Assembly (NCBI GenBank): GCA_027859085.1 | Contig: JAQIBJ010000077.1 | Coordinates: forward strand, 1 to 64,000 | Direction of reading: 5' to 3' | From: Mycoplasmatota bacterium | GTDB lineage: Bacteria > Bacillota_I > Bacilli_A > Izemoplasmatales > Hujiaoplasmataceae | DNA: 64,000 nt | Shown here: piece after piece, positions 40,977 to 49,858 of the stretch | Position numbering within the stretch: the stretch's first letter is position 1 | Layout: each line of letters opens with the position of its first letter | Position numbers and translations under genes: made by a program | The notes under the pieces: model-generated | What the model saw: the letters and a program-made list of their open reading frames with translations, nothing else | What the model was told of the DNA's origin: nothing | Databases searched by the model: none

Positions 40977-43606
40977 AATACAAGCTCCTTAACTTTTTCT
41001 AATGCATCATTGATTTTAGAAGTGTCTTTTCCGCCCGCTTGAGCAAAATCTTTTCTTCCTCCGCCTGATCCATCACATATTTTAGCTGCTTCTCTAACGA
41101 TTTTTCCTGCATCTAAAGTTTCATCATTGCTTTTAGCAATAAATATTACTTTTTTATTTTGTATAGTCGCTAGCAAAATAAATCCATTGTCTAACGTTTG
41201 GATCAAATCATCTGCTAGTTGTTTAAGTACTGAGGCATTTACACCTTTAACAAGAGAAATAATTTTATTATCATATGTATCTTTCGAGAAGTCACCAACT
41301 TTATTTAATGATTGTGTTTCTTTCAATTGGTTGAATTCTTTTTCCAATGATTTAACTGACTGTTGTAAATCTTTTAGTAACTCTCTTTGATGAATAACAT
41401 CTTTGTAAGATCCAACAGGTTTATAATCCTCTTTAAAATCTATCGTTAAATCCATTTTTTCGTTTTTTGCTTGTTCAATAATCTTTCTTGCTTTTCTTCT
41501 TAGATTTTCAATGTCTTCATTCAAACCAGTTAATTCACTTAGTAAGTCATCCACTCTATCATTTGCTAACCCTTCTATTCTGTAAATACCTGAACCAATA
41601 GAATATACAGCTTTAATAGCGAATCGTTCAATATCTGAAACATCTTTAACATGGGTCCCACCACATAAATCAAGGGTATACTTTAAATCAACTGTTCTTA
41701 CTTTATCAGAATACTTTTCACCAAATTCTGCAATAGCGCCTTTTTCTTTTGCTTCATCTACAGATAGAATTGATGTTGATGTGAAATATTCCTCTTGAAT
41801 CATATCATTCACTAATTCTTCAATTTTTATAATTTCTTCATCAGTTAAATTTTCAAAATGATTAAAATCAAATCTCAAACTTGTACTTGTCACTTGAGAA
41901 CCTTGCTGTGAAACATGCTTCCCTAAAGTATCTCTTAAAACTTTAAATAATAAATGTGTTGCAGAATGGTGATACTCTGTAAATTCTCTATTTTCTTGAT
42001 CAACACTTGCTCTGACAGTTTGACCTTCTAAATTTTCCGGAATATCTTCTTTAATCGAATGTAAAAACTGTCCGTTTGGTAATTTATTAACATCTATAAC
42101 ATGTAGATGATAATCATCGTTATAAATAACGCCTTTATCAGCAATTTGTCCACCAGATGTTGCATAAAATGGTGTTTTTCTTAGGACAATTCCTTCTGGA
42201 AAAACCTTTATAACTTCTGTCATTTCATCCAATCTATCATACCCAACAAATTCAGAAGTTTCTTTGAATTCTAGATATTCACTATTTTGTGATGTTAAAG
42301 ATGATGTATCAGTACGTGCATTTCTAGCTCGTTCTTTTTGTTTTTCCATTTCTTGTTTGAAACCAGCAATGTCAACTTTGAATCCCTTTTCCTCAGCATA
42401 TTCTTCAGTTAATTCTAAAGGAAATCCATAAGTATCATATAATAAAAATGCATTTTCACCGCTAATTAATTTATTGTCACTACGTTTAATAATTTCAAGT
42501 AATTTTTCTTCACCAGAGTTTAAAGTTTCTAAGAATTTCACTTCTTCATTGTGAATTATTTTTTTTATGATTGATGCTTTTTCTTCTAATCCCGGATAAA
42601 ATGGTTTCATTAGTTCAATAACAACTGTGACCAAATCAGATAGAAATGGTTTATCTATTCCATTTTGTTTTCCGTGTTTAACAGCTCTTCTTAATAGCCT
42701 GCGTATGACATAACCTCTACCTTCATTCGAAATCATTGCGCCATCATTTAAAGCCATCGTAATGGTTCTAATGTGATCAGCAACAATCTTAAATGATTTC
42801 TGACCTGTATATTCTATCTGAGCAATTTCACCGAATCGGTTTATAATTGGCAAGAACAAATCAGTTTCAAAATTTGTTTTCGCATTTTGAAAAACTGATG
42901 CGAATCTTTCTAGTCCTCCACCAGTATCAATATTCTTGCTCGGTAATTCCGGATATTCTTCTCTTGCTAAATCATCTTTTGCATTATATTGCGATAATAC
43001 AATATTCCAAAGTTCAACATATCTATCATTTTCAATATCTTTTTTTATTGACTCAGTTGTATGGTCACCAAAATCAGGTCCTCTGTCATAAAATACTTCA
43101 GTACATGGTCCGCATGGTCCAGTACCAATTTCCCAAAAGTTATTTTCTGAAGGTATTAAATTTTCTGGTTTAATCCCTTTATCAAGCCATTTATCATATG
43201 TTTCATTATCTGTTGGATAATAAGTAAAATAAAGTTTATCTAATGGCATATCAAAATACTTTGGACTGGATAATATCTCATATGCATAATCGATTGCATC
43301 ATCTCTAAAGTAATCGCCTATAGAAAAATTACCAAGCATTTCAAAAAATGTATGATGCCTTGCGGTATTACCAACGTTTTCTATATCATTAGTACGTATA
43401 CATTTTTGTACATTAACAATGCATGGGTTTTTAGGAACAACACGTCCATCAAAATACTGTTTTAAAGCAGCGACCCCTGAATTCATCCATAATAAAGTAG
43501 GATCATTATTGGGTATCAATGATGCGCTTTCTTCAATACGGTGACCTTTATCACTAAAAAAGTTTAACCATATTTTTCTAATTTCATGTCCTTTTAAATT
43601 TTTCAT
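40973..43606 (-). CDS. alaS: Alanyl-tRNA synthetase
   Basis: This class II synthetase charges tRNA-Ala. The 877 residues include the catalytic core (SLIPNNDPTLLWMNSGVA, FEMLGNFSIGDYF), the editing domain with the zinc motif HHSATHLL and CGGTHV, and the C-terminal DHHA1 domain ending GGGRKDFAQAGGKD. It is controlled by the T-box leader at about 43625-43840. GAGGTG precedes the ATG. Confidence 0.97.
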   Translation of the reverse strand: MKNLKGHEIRKIWLNFFSDKGHRIEESASLIPNNDPTLLWMNSGVAALKQYFDGRVVPKNPCIVNVQKCIRTNDIENVGNTARHHTFFEMLGNFSIGDYFRDDAIDYAYEILSSPKYFDMPLDKLYFTYYPTDNETYDKWLDKGIKPENLIPSENNFWEIGTGPCGPCTEVFYDRGPDFGDHTTESIKKDIENDRYVELWNIVLSQYNAKDDLAREEYPELPSKNIDTGGGLERFASVFQNAKTNFETDLFLPIINRFGEIAQIEYTGQKSFKIVADHIRTITMALNDGAMISNEGRGYVIRRLLRRAVKHGKQNGIDKPFLSDLVTVVIELMKPFYPGLEEKASIIKKIIHNEEVKFLETLNSGEEKLLEIIKRSDNKLISGENAFLLYDTYGFPLELTEEYAEEKGFKVDIAGFKQEMEKQKERARNARTDTSSLTSQNSEYLEFKETSEFVGYDRLDEMTEVIKVFPEGIVLRKTPFYATSGGQIADKGVIYNDDYHLHVIDVNKLPNGQFLHSIKEDIPENLEGQTVRASVDQENREFTEYHHSATHLLFKVLRDTLGKHVSQQGSQVTSTSLRFDFNHFENLTDEEIIKIEELVNDMIQEEYFTSTSILSVDEAKEKGAIAEFGEKYSDKVRTVDLKYTLDLCGGTHVKDVSDIERFAIKAVYSIGSGIYRIEGLANDRVDDLLSELTGLNEDIENLRRKARKIIEQAKNEKMDLTIDFKEDYKPVGSYKDVIHQRELLKDLQQSVKSLEKEFNQLKETQSLNKVGDFSKDTYDNKIISLVKGVNASVLKQLADDLIQTLDNGFILLATIQNKKVIFIAKSNDETLDAGKIVREAAKICDGSGGGRKDFAQAGGKDTSKINDALEKVKELVL

Positions 43607-43624
43607 ACTTTCACCTCATTAAAT

Positions 43625-43838
43625 AAGAAAATCGTCCCTCTATATATATAAAGGACGATTAAATCGCGGTACCACCTTAATTCTAGTTACCTAGCACTCA
43701 AACCCTTAACGCGAGTCACGTGTGTGATTAACACCTCTCAGAAGGAGCTTCGCAATTAATCTTTGTTTAGTTTTCACCAACACTAAACTCTCTTCTTTTC
43801 AAAGACTAATGTACTACTTATCTTCGTCATAGATTTCA
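43625..43838 (-). promoter_or_regulatory. T-box leader of alaS
   Basis: Read on the minus strand this 5' leader has the start GACGAAGATAAGTAGTA, AGAGAG and GGTGAAAAC of Stem I, the T-box motif at 43678-43665 (AAGGTGGTACCGCG) and a terminator stem AATCGTCC/GGACGATT (43660-43653, 43637-43630) followed by T residues. A likely GCU specifier (43748-43746) fits alanine. Uncharged tRNA-Ala would favour the antiterminator and allow transcription of alaS. Confidence 0.9.
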
Positions 43839-43843
43839 AAATT

Positions 43844-43872
43844 ATTATACAATATTTACTATTGATTTGCAA
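43844..43872 (-). promoter_or_regulatory. Promoter of alaS
   Basis: On the minus strand TTGCAA (43872-43867) and TATAAT (43849-43844) are spaced by 17 bases. The start falls near 43837 at the beginning of the T-box. The -35 lies just before the 3' end of recD2. Confidence 0.7.
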
Positions 43873-43875
43873 ATA

Positions 43876-46113
43876 TTATTCGTCATCATCAAGAAAATCT
43901 TCTATTTTAATTTGATTATCATTTTTTGGTTGACTTTCTTTCAATAAAAAGTTTTGTAAATGTGTATTTCTTTTTCTATCTTTACCTAAAACGCCTCTTC
44001 TAAATGCTTCAAGATTACCTACCATGACCAACATTTCTTTTGCTCTTGTAATGGCCGTATATAATAGTTTCTTTCTTAACATTATCGTATAGGACATCGT
44101 CAAAGGCAAAATAACCACTTTGTATTCAGACCCTTGAGATTTGTGTATTGAAGTGGCATACGCCAATGTTAATTGATCAAGTTCTTTTCTATTGTATCTG
44201 ACAACGTTCCCAGAAAAATCTATTAATAGTTCTTTCTCATCATCTACTCCAACCACAACACCTTGATCACCATTCATGACATTCTTATCAGGTTGATTAA
44301 CCAACTGCATCACTTTATCTTGGTAATAGAATTTTTTATTTCCAAATGTAATGGATTGATCTTTAGATTCTCCGTTAAAAGTCTCTTGAATTAAATCATT
44401 CATACGATTGATTCCATTCATGCCTTTATACATCGGAATTAATACTTGAATATCTTCAATAAGACCATATCCCTTTAATATTAATCTTTCGATGAGTTTT
44501 AGCACATTAGAACTGATATATGTATCTTTTGCGTGAACAAAAACTCTATCGTCCTTATTCTCTAAAATATCTTCACTGATTTGCTTTTCTAGTACATCAT
44601 AAGCAAGTGAAATAATATGAGAGTCTTTAGCTTGACGATGAATAATATTTAATCTTTGAACCGGAAACATATCTGAAACAATTAAATCATTTAAAACATC
44701 GCCCGGCCCTACTGAAGGTAACTGATTGGCGTCTCCAACCAAAACAACAATGGTCCCTGGTTGAATTGCGCCTAATAGTTTTCTCATTAATAAACAATCA
44801 ATCATGGATGCTTCGTCTACTATCAATACTTTCGCTTCTAGTGGATGATGTTCGTCAAATTTAAAATGACCATCAAAATCATATCCAAGTAATTTATGAA
44901 TTGTTGTTGCTGGTAACAAAGTTGATTCAGTAAGTCTTTTGGCCGCTTTACCTGTTGGGGCAGCTAATCTTATATCAAATTCATCAACACTTTGATTTCT
45001 AGACATTTTATAAACATCAATGATACCTTTAATCACTGTGGTTTTACCAGTACCTGGTCCACCAGTAATAATACTCATATTATTAGATAGAGCAAGTTGA
45101 ATGGCTTTTCTTTGTGCTTTTGTATATACAATATTATTTATTTTTTCAAAAGCTTCAATATGCATTGGAATATCATGAAAATCATTTAATTCATTATTTA
45201 AAGCTAACATTTTTTTTGCAATAAAATTTTCTGCATAATATAAGTAATTTAATGAAATCTTATCTTGCTCTTCAATGATCTTTCCTCTTTCAAGAAGATA
45301 TTCTAATTGTGTGAGCACTTTATTATCTTCAACTTCTTCTGATTGTTGGTTGTTAAGAAACCTTAGCGTAAAGCGAATCAAGTCATCTTTAAGTAAATAT
45401 GTATCCCCATATTTATTCATGTACTCGCTTAACAAATAATATATAACTGCTGATATCCTTATATCAGAGTCATGTGAAAATCCTATTTTTAATCCAATCT
45501 CATCAGCCCTCTTGAAACCGATACCTTCAACTTCTTCCATAAGTATATATGGGTTTTCTTTTATAATTTGTTTAGTTTCAATGCCATATTGTGAATATAT
45601 TTTCATTGCCATGTTGGGTGAGATAGAAAAACCATATAGCCAAACAAGGGTGTTTTCCATTTCTCTATTTTTAATAATGCCTTCGTGGATGACTTCCTTA
45701 AGTTTTTTATTTAATTTAGGCACAGTATCTAAGATTTTTTTATCTTCAGCAATTTCATCTAGACAGTTAAGTCCTATTGAATCCACAATTCTCTCTGCAG
45801 TTTTAACACCAACCCCTGGAAAGATATCGCTTGATAAATAATCAATAATTCCATCATAGGTATGGTCAATAATGCGTTCAAACGTTTTGGCATTAAACTG
45901 CAAACCATATTTATCGTGGTGAATAATCTCACCATTAAATTTATAATTTGAATGACTGTCTAACTTTGGAAAAAACCCACAAACTATAATTGTGGGTTCA
46001 TAACGAATTAATTCAGGATCATTAGTGTCAGTAATTTCAACTTTAATGACTGAATAAGAATTGTCTTCACTATAAAATAAATATCTTTTTATAGTACCTT
46101 CAACATATGTCAT
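43876..46113 (-). CDS. recD2: RecD2-type ATP-dependent DNA helicase
   Basis: RecD2 (YrrC) is a 5'-3' helicase found without RecBC. The 745-residue protein starts with an OB-like region, then has helix-hairpin-helix segments (FPGVGVKTAERIV, VEGIGFKRADEIG), Walker A (ITGGPGTGKTTVIKG), Walker B (LIVDEASMID), VGDANQLPSVGPGDVL and the closing TLAYATSIHKSQGSEYKVVI. It starts one base after the pepP stop. Confidence 0.95.
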   Translation of the reverse strand: MTYVEGTIKRYLFYSEDNSYSVIKVEITDTNDPELIRYEPTIIVCGFFPKLDSHSNYKFNGEIIHHDKYGLQFNAKTFERIIDHTYDGIIDYLSSDIFPGVGVKTAERIVDSIGLNCLDEIAEDKKILDTVPKLNKKLKEVIHEGIIKNREMENTLVWLYGFSISPNMAMKIYSQYGIETKQIIKENPYILMEEVEGIGFKRADEIGLKIGFSHDSDIRISAVIYYLLSEYMNKYGDTYLLKDDLIRFTLRFLNNQQSEEVEDNKVLTQLEYLLERGKIIEEQDKISLNYLYYAENFIAKKMLALNNELNDFHDIPMHIEAFEKINNIVYTKAQRKAIQLALSNNMSIITGGPGTGKTTVIKGIIDVYKMSRNQSVDEFDIRLAAPTGKAAKRLTESTLLPATTIHKLLGYDFDGHFKFDEHHPLEAKVLIVDEASMIDCLLMRKLLGAIQPGTIVVLVGDANQLPSVGPGDVLNDLIVSDMFPVQRLNIIHRQAKDSHIISLAYDVLEKQISEDILENKDDRVFVHAKDTYISSNVLKLIERLILKGYGLIEDIQVLIPMYKGMNGINRMNDLIQETFNGESKDQSITFGNKKFYYQDKVMQLVNQPDKNVMNGDQGVVVGVDDEKELLIDFSGNVVRYNRKELDQLTLAYATSIHKSQGSEYKVVILPLTMSYTIMLRKKLLYTAITRAKEMLVMVGNLEAFRRGVLGKDRKRNTHLQNFLLKESQPKNDNQIKIEDFLDDDE

Positions 46114-46114
46114 A

Positions 46115-47389
46115 TTATTCCTTCTTGTTAAAATATCCTTCTATATCTTTAATGTCTTTGATAATATCTTTACTAAGGTTTTCATAACCATCTTTTGTAA
46201 CTAAAATATCGTCTTCAATACGAATACCTATTTTTTCTTCTTCAATATAGATACCTGGTTCAACTGTTAAAACAACACCTGGTTCAAGTTTCTTTGTATA
46301 TGTCCCAACATCATGAACATCTAATCCCATATAATGACTAACATTATGATAATAATACTTCAAAATCTCAGATTTTTCTTTAATATACCCTAACTTCATC
46401 ATACCATCTGCTAAAGCATCTTTTGCAAATTCATTAAGTTCTCTTACATAAATACCCGGTTTAATCTTTTTAATGGTCTTTTTATTTACATCTAAAACCA
46501 AATTATATAAATTAGCTTGTTTTTCAGTAAACCGTCCATTAATAGGGAAAGTACGGCTGATATCTGCAGCATATTCATTATGGAAAGCACCTAAGTCTAA
46601 CAATACCATAGTATTATCTTGAATCTTTTGGTCATTTTCAACATAATGTAATACCGTTGCATTTTTTCCGCCAGCAACAATCGTATCAAAAGAATTACCC
46701 GTTGAACCTGATAACTTAATGTTATATTCAAATGTGGCTTCAAATTCTCTTTCATTGATACCTGGTTTAGCATAATCAAAAATTGAATGAATACCATGTT
46801 TAGTATGTTCAACTGCAGTTCTAATTTCCTTGACTTCTTCTTCAGATTTTACTCTTCTCATATCAAAAATCATTTCATTAATATTTTTGATTCTAAGTTC
46901 AGGATAATTATTAATAATTTTTTTAAATGTTAAAAAACTAATTGGTTTTTGCATATTTCCAGCTCTATACATATCTAAATAGATGTTTTCAGGAACATGC
47001 TCAAGAATTAGATGTCTAGAATCTAACAATAGTTTTTTACCAATAAAATCATCAAATTCATGAAGATAGAAAATTCTTTGTTCATCGATGCCAGATACTT
47101 CACTTACTTCTTCTTTGGTCATTCGTCTCCCAAGCCATTTTGTCGCAAAATCACTTGGTTCTTCAATAAAGATAAAGTCTAAATTCACTTTTTTATTTTT
47201 TGCTAATATTAAAATAAAATTTTCTCTTTTTAATCCTGTTAAATAATAAAAACTTCTTTCTGGAAAATATTTATACATTTGATCAAGTGACTTATGCTTA
47301 GACTGCCCAGCGGCTAATAAAGCAAAACTTTGATCATCCAATTTTTCACATAATGTTTTTCTTCTTTTAATAAATTCATTTTTATTCAT
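46115..47389 (-). CDS. pepP: Xaa-Pro aminopeptidase (M24B)
   Basis: It removes an N-terminal residue before proline. The 424-residue protein has an AMP_N domain (about 1-130, YLTGLKRENFILIL) and the pita-bread catalytic domain with the metal ligands LLDLGAFHNEYAADISRTFP, HNVSHYMGLDVHD, VLTVEPGIYI and GIRIEDDIL. Normal length. GAGGTG upstream. The recD2 gene follows directly. Confidence 0.92.
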   Translation of the reverse strand: MNKNEFIKRRKTLCEKLDDQSFALLAAGQSKHKSLDQMYKYFPERSFYYLTGLKRENFILILAKNKKVNLDFIFIEEPSDFATKWLGRRMTKEEVSEVSGIDEQRIFYLHEFDDFIGKKLLLDSRHLILEHVPENIYLDMYRAGNMQKPISFLTFKKIINNYPELRIKNINEMIFDMRRVKSEEEVKEIRTAVEHTKHGIHSIFDYAKPGINEREFEATFEYNIKLSGSTGNSFDTIVAGGKNATVLHYVENDQKIQDNTMVLLDLGAFHNEYAADISRTFPINGRFTEKQANLYNLVLDVNKKTIKKIKPGIYVRELNEFAKDALADGMMKLGYIKEKSEILKYYYHNVSHYMGLDVHDVGTYTKKLEPGVVLTVEPGIYIEEEKIGIRIEDDILVTKDGYENLSKDIIKDIKDIEGYFNKKE

Positions 47390-47447
47390 TGTCTAATCAC
47401 CTCAAAATTTATTATAACATGAAAAATGAAAAATAAACATTCAAATA

Positions 47448-48077
47448 CTAATCCTTATCTTCAAAAAATGATCCTTTTTTCTTCTTCAATGTGTTTAGAT
47501 ATATTACCCATATACCTAGGATAATAAAGTATGCAACCATCATCCAAATAACATTTAATGGATTTTCTTGTAAACTAAATATAGACCCTAAGAAAACCAT
47601 AAATATAATAATGATTAGTCTTGAAATACCCGTTAACAATAAATATTTTTTTAAACTTACTTTTGCAAGTGATAATCCATAGTTTAATACAGATGATGGT
47701 AAAAACGGGTTAGATAATAGCGCTAAAACAAACCATTTACTTTTTCCTTCTACTGCGTTTAAAAATGTATGACCATATTTATATTTTTTAACTTTTCTTA
47801 CGAAATAATCAGCAAAAGTAATTCTTATCAAGAAATAGATTAAAAGCATTCCTAAAAATGAGCCAATTGTTGAAAGAAGAATTGTAAGTATCGCACCTTC
47901 AATAACTCCGGTGGCTGCGCCAAGAACACTTAGATTAAAAGATATAATAATGGCTAAGGGTAAGGTTGGGAAAATCGCCTCGATAAATGGTAAAAACATA
48001 CCAATTAAAGGCGCTAACCAGAAATGATTTTGAATTAAAACCCTTAAGTTCTCTAACCATTGATAAAAAAAGTCCAT
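47448..48077 (-). CDS. VTT-domain membrane protein (TVP38/DedA-like)
   Basis: This 209-residue protein has about five membrane segments and the VTT signature: FPTLPLAIIISFNLSVLG early, GSFLGMLLIYFLIR, and SNPFLPSSVLNYGLSLAKV in the re-entrant region. VTT (DedA-superfamily) proteins move lipids; some flip undecaprenyl phosphate. It lies after the GAPDH terminator with its own AAAGGTG site. The substrate is not known. Confidence 0.8.
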   Translation of the reverse strand: MDFFYQWLENLRVLIQNHFWLAPLIGMFLPFIEAIFPTLPLAIIISFNLSVLGAATGVIEGAILTILLSTIGSFLGMLLIYFLIRITFADYFVRKVKKYKYGHTFLNAVEGKSKWFVLALLSNPFLPSSVLNYGLSLAKVSLKKYLLLTGISRLIIIIFMVFLGSIFSLQENPLNVIWMMVAYFIILGIWVIYLNTLKKKKGSFFEDKD

Positions 48078-48097
48078 TAAATCACCTTTTTGTTAAT

Positions 48098-48123
48098 AAA
48101 AAAGCATCCGCAGATGCTTTTTT
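48098..48123 (-). terminator. Terminator of gap
   Basis: GCATC/GATGC (48104-48108, 48113-48117) within A-rich and T-rich flanks forms a strong hairpin with U-tract, close after the gap stop at 48133. Confidence 0.85.
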
Positions 48124-48132
48124 TAAGTTAAA

Positions 48133-49134
48133 TTATTGTGCTAGTTTTTTTAATACTTTTATCATTTGAGATGTAAATGAATATTCATTATCATACCAAG
48201 TGATAACTTTTACTAATTGTTTTCCATCTACTTCTATAATTTTAGTTGATAATGAATCAAACAATGTTCCGTATGAGATACCAATAACATCTGAAGAAAC
48301 AATTGGGTCTTCAGTATATCCTACTGTATCAGATTGAGCATTTTTCACAGCTTCATTAACTTCTTCAACTGTTACATTTTTACTTAATTCAACAACTAAG
48401 TCTACAACTGAACCAGTAATAACCGGTACACGTAAAGCCATTCCATCTAATTTTCCATTTAATTCAGGTAATACTTTTCCAACTGCAATTGCAGCACCTG
48501 TAGATGTTGGTACAATATTTGCAGCAGCAGCTCTACCTCTTCTTGCGTTAATACCTTTTTTATGAGGTATATCTAAAGTCGCTTGATCATTTGTATAAGC
48601 ATGAACTGTTGTCATAAATCCTTTTTCAATACCAAAACTATCGTTTAAAATTTTAGCAATTGGTGCTAAACAGTTTGTTGTACATGAAGCAGCTGAAACA
48701 ATAGTTTCATCTCCTATTAGAACATCATCGTTTACACCGAAAACAATCATCGGTACATTTCCTTTTGCTGGTGCAGAAATTAATACTTTTTTAGCACCTG
48801 CTTTAATGTGTTTTTTTGACCCTTCTTCAGAAGCAAAAAATCCTGTACATTCTAATACAACATCAACATCATTTTCTTTCCATGGTAATTGTTCAGGATC
48901 ACGTTGAGATAAAATTGTGATTCTTTTTCCATCAACAATTAATTCATTACCTTCAAATGAAACTTCTTTGTCATATCTACCTTGTGAACTATCGTATTTC
49001 AATAGGTACGCTAATTGTTCTGCATCTGTTAAATCATTAATTGCAACGATATCAAAATCTTTGTTGCCAAACATAATTCTGAAAGCTAATCTTCCGATTC
49101 TCCCAAAACCATTAATTGCTACTTTTACTGACAT
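48133..49134 (-). CDS. gap: Glyceraldehyde-3-phosphate dehydrogenase, type I
   Basis: It catalyses the NAD-dependent oxidation of glyceraldehyde 3-phosphate in glycolysis. The 333-residue protein starts with KVAINGFGRIGRLAFR and has the active-site Cys in SAASCTTNCLAP, then VHAYTNDQ, GRAAAANIVPTSTGAA and WYDNEYSFTSQMI. NAD preference is suggested by VAINDLTD (Asp after the second strand). Expression seems linked to carbon status: a cre-like site lies upstream of its promoter. Confidence 0.97.
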   Translation of the reverse strand: MSVKVAINGFGRIGRLAFRIMFGNKDFDIVAINDLTDAEQLAYLLKYDSSQGRYDKEVSFEGNELIVDGKRITILSQRDPEQLPWKENDVDVVLECTGFFASEEGSKKHIKAGAKKVLISAPAKGNVPMIVFGVNDDVLIGDETIVSAASCTTNCLAPIAKILNDSFGIEKGFMTTVHAYTNDQATLDIPHKKGINARRGRAAAANIVPTSTGAAIAVGKVLPELNGKLDGMALRVPVITGSVVDLVVELSKNVTVEEVNEAVKNAQSDTVGYTEDPIVSSDVIGISYGTLFDSLSTKIIEVDGKQLVKVITWYDNEYSFTSQMIKVLKKLAQ

Positions 49135-49166
49135 AATATGTCCTCCTTAAATTAAATTACACTTCT

Positions 49167-49195
49167 ATTCTACCGTATATATACCCTTTTTTCAA
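49167..49195 (-). promoter_or_regulatory. Promoter of gap
   Basis: On the minus strand TTGAAA (49195-49190) and TAGAAT (49172-49167) have a 17-base spacer, with a start near 49160. Confidence 0.7.
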
Positions 49196-49210
49196 TTAAG
49201 TTGGCTATAG

Positions 49211-49224
49211 TAAAAACGTTTTCA
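49211..49224 (-). promoter_or_regulatory. cre-like CcpA site upstream of gap
   Basis: TGAAAACGTTTTTA on the minus strand matches the cre pattern TGWNANCGNTNWCA except for the next-to-last base. It is centred near -57, upstream of the -35, the side from which CcpA usually activates. Confidence 0.55.
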
Positions 49225-49260
49225 TTGATTTTTTTGATAAATAATGATTAAAATAAAAGA

Positions 49261-49281
49261 AAAAGACCAAATTGGTCTTTA
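49261..49281 (-). terminator. Terminator of spx
   Basis: AAAGACC 49262-49268 pairs with GGTCTTT 49274-49280; on the minus strand a T-rich tract follows. Confidence 0.75.
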
Positions 49282-49291
49282 TCAATCTAAA

Positions 49292-49738
49292 TTATTGCTC
49301 ACTTCTTTGTCTCGCCATAGCTTGTTCAACACATTCTTTGTATTCACAATCTCCGCACTCGTCAGTGCACAGGGAAAAATTTCTTAACTCCGCTGGTATG
49401 AATGCTCTTATCTCATCTTTATTATATCCGGTTTGCATAATTTGGTCATTGATGATGATAGGCCTCTTTAGAATGGTTGGATTATCAATAATGAAATTTG
49501 CCAATTCAGAAAATTTCATACTATCTGGTTCAATTTCGCTTTCTTTAAAAACCTTTGAACGTGTAGAGATAATATCTTCAAATCCATTTTCTGAGTATCT
49601 TAACATATTAATAATATCATTTCTAGTCAGTTTAATACCAATAATATTTTTTTCTCTGTAAGGAATTTTATTAGTATCTAACCACTTCTTAGCTTTTCGG
49701 CACGATGAACAACTTGAACTTGTATATAAAGTTATCAT
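49292..49738 (-). CDS. spx: Spx-family RNA polymerase-binding regulator with Cys-rich tail
   Basis: Spx binds the alpha C-terminal domain of RNA polymerase and reprogrammes transcription under thiol stress. The 148-residue protein has the redox CSSC (residues 10-13) in LYTSSSCSSCRKA, ISTRSKVFKE, RPIIINDQIMQTGYNKDEIRAFIP, all typical. B. subtilis Spx ends soon after the latter motif (131 residues). Here about 20 more residues follow with four cysteines in the order CxxxCxxCxxxxC (LCTDECGDCEYKECVEQ), which could bind metal or form extra disulfides. Divergent from pepF. Confidence 0.92.
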   Translation of the reverse strand: MITLYTSSSCSSCRKAKKWLDTNKIPYREKNIIGIKLTRNDIINMLRYSENGFEDIISTRSKVFKESEIEPDSMKFSELANFIIDNPTILKRPIIINDQIMQTGYNKDEIRAFIPAELRNFSLCTDECGDCEYKECVEQAMARQRSEQ

Positions 49739-49817
49739 ATAAACACCTCACTTCCATAATATTATATCATATATACCATTATTTAAAAGGTTTATTTTCC
49801 GAAAATACCCTTCTCTA

Positions 49818-49826
49818 TGTTATAAT
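49818..49826 (+). promoter_or_regulatory. Extended -10 promoter of pepF
   Basis: TGT then TATAAT (49821-49826) is an extended -10; no good -35 is visible. Confidence 0.5.
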
Positions 49827-49858
49827 ATGTTTAATAGAAAATAAGGAGGAACGATTAT

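Noticed and set aside
49272-49661. 129-residue plus-strand reading frame opposite spx
   Set aside because: It is antisense to a clear Spx gene and starts within its terminator.
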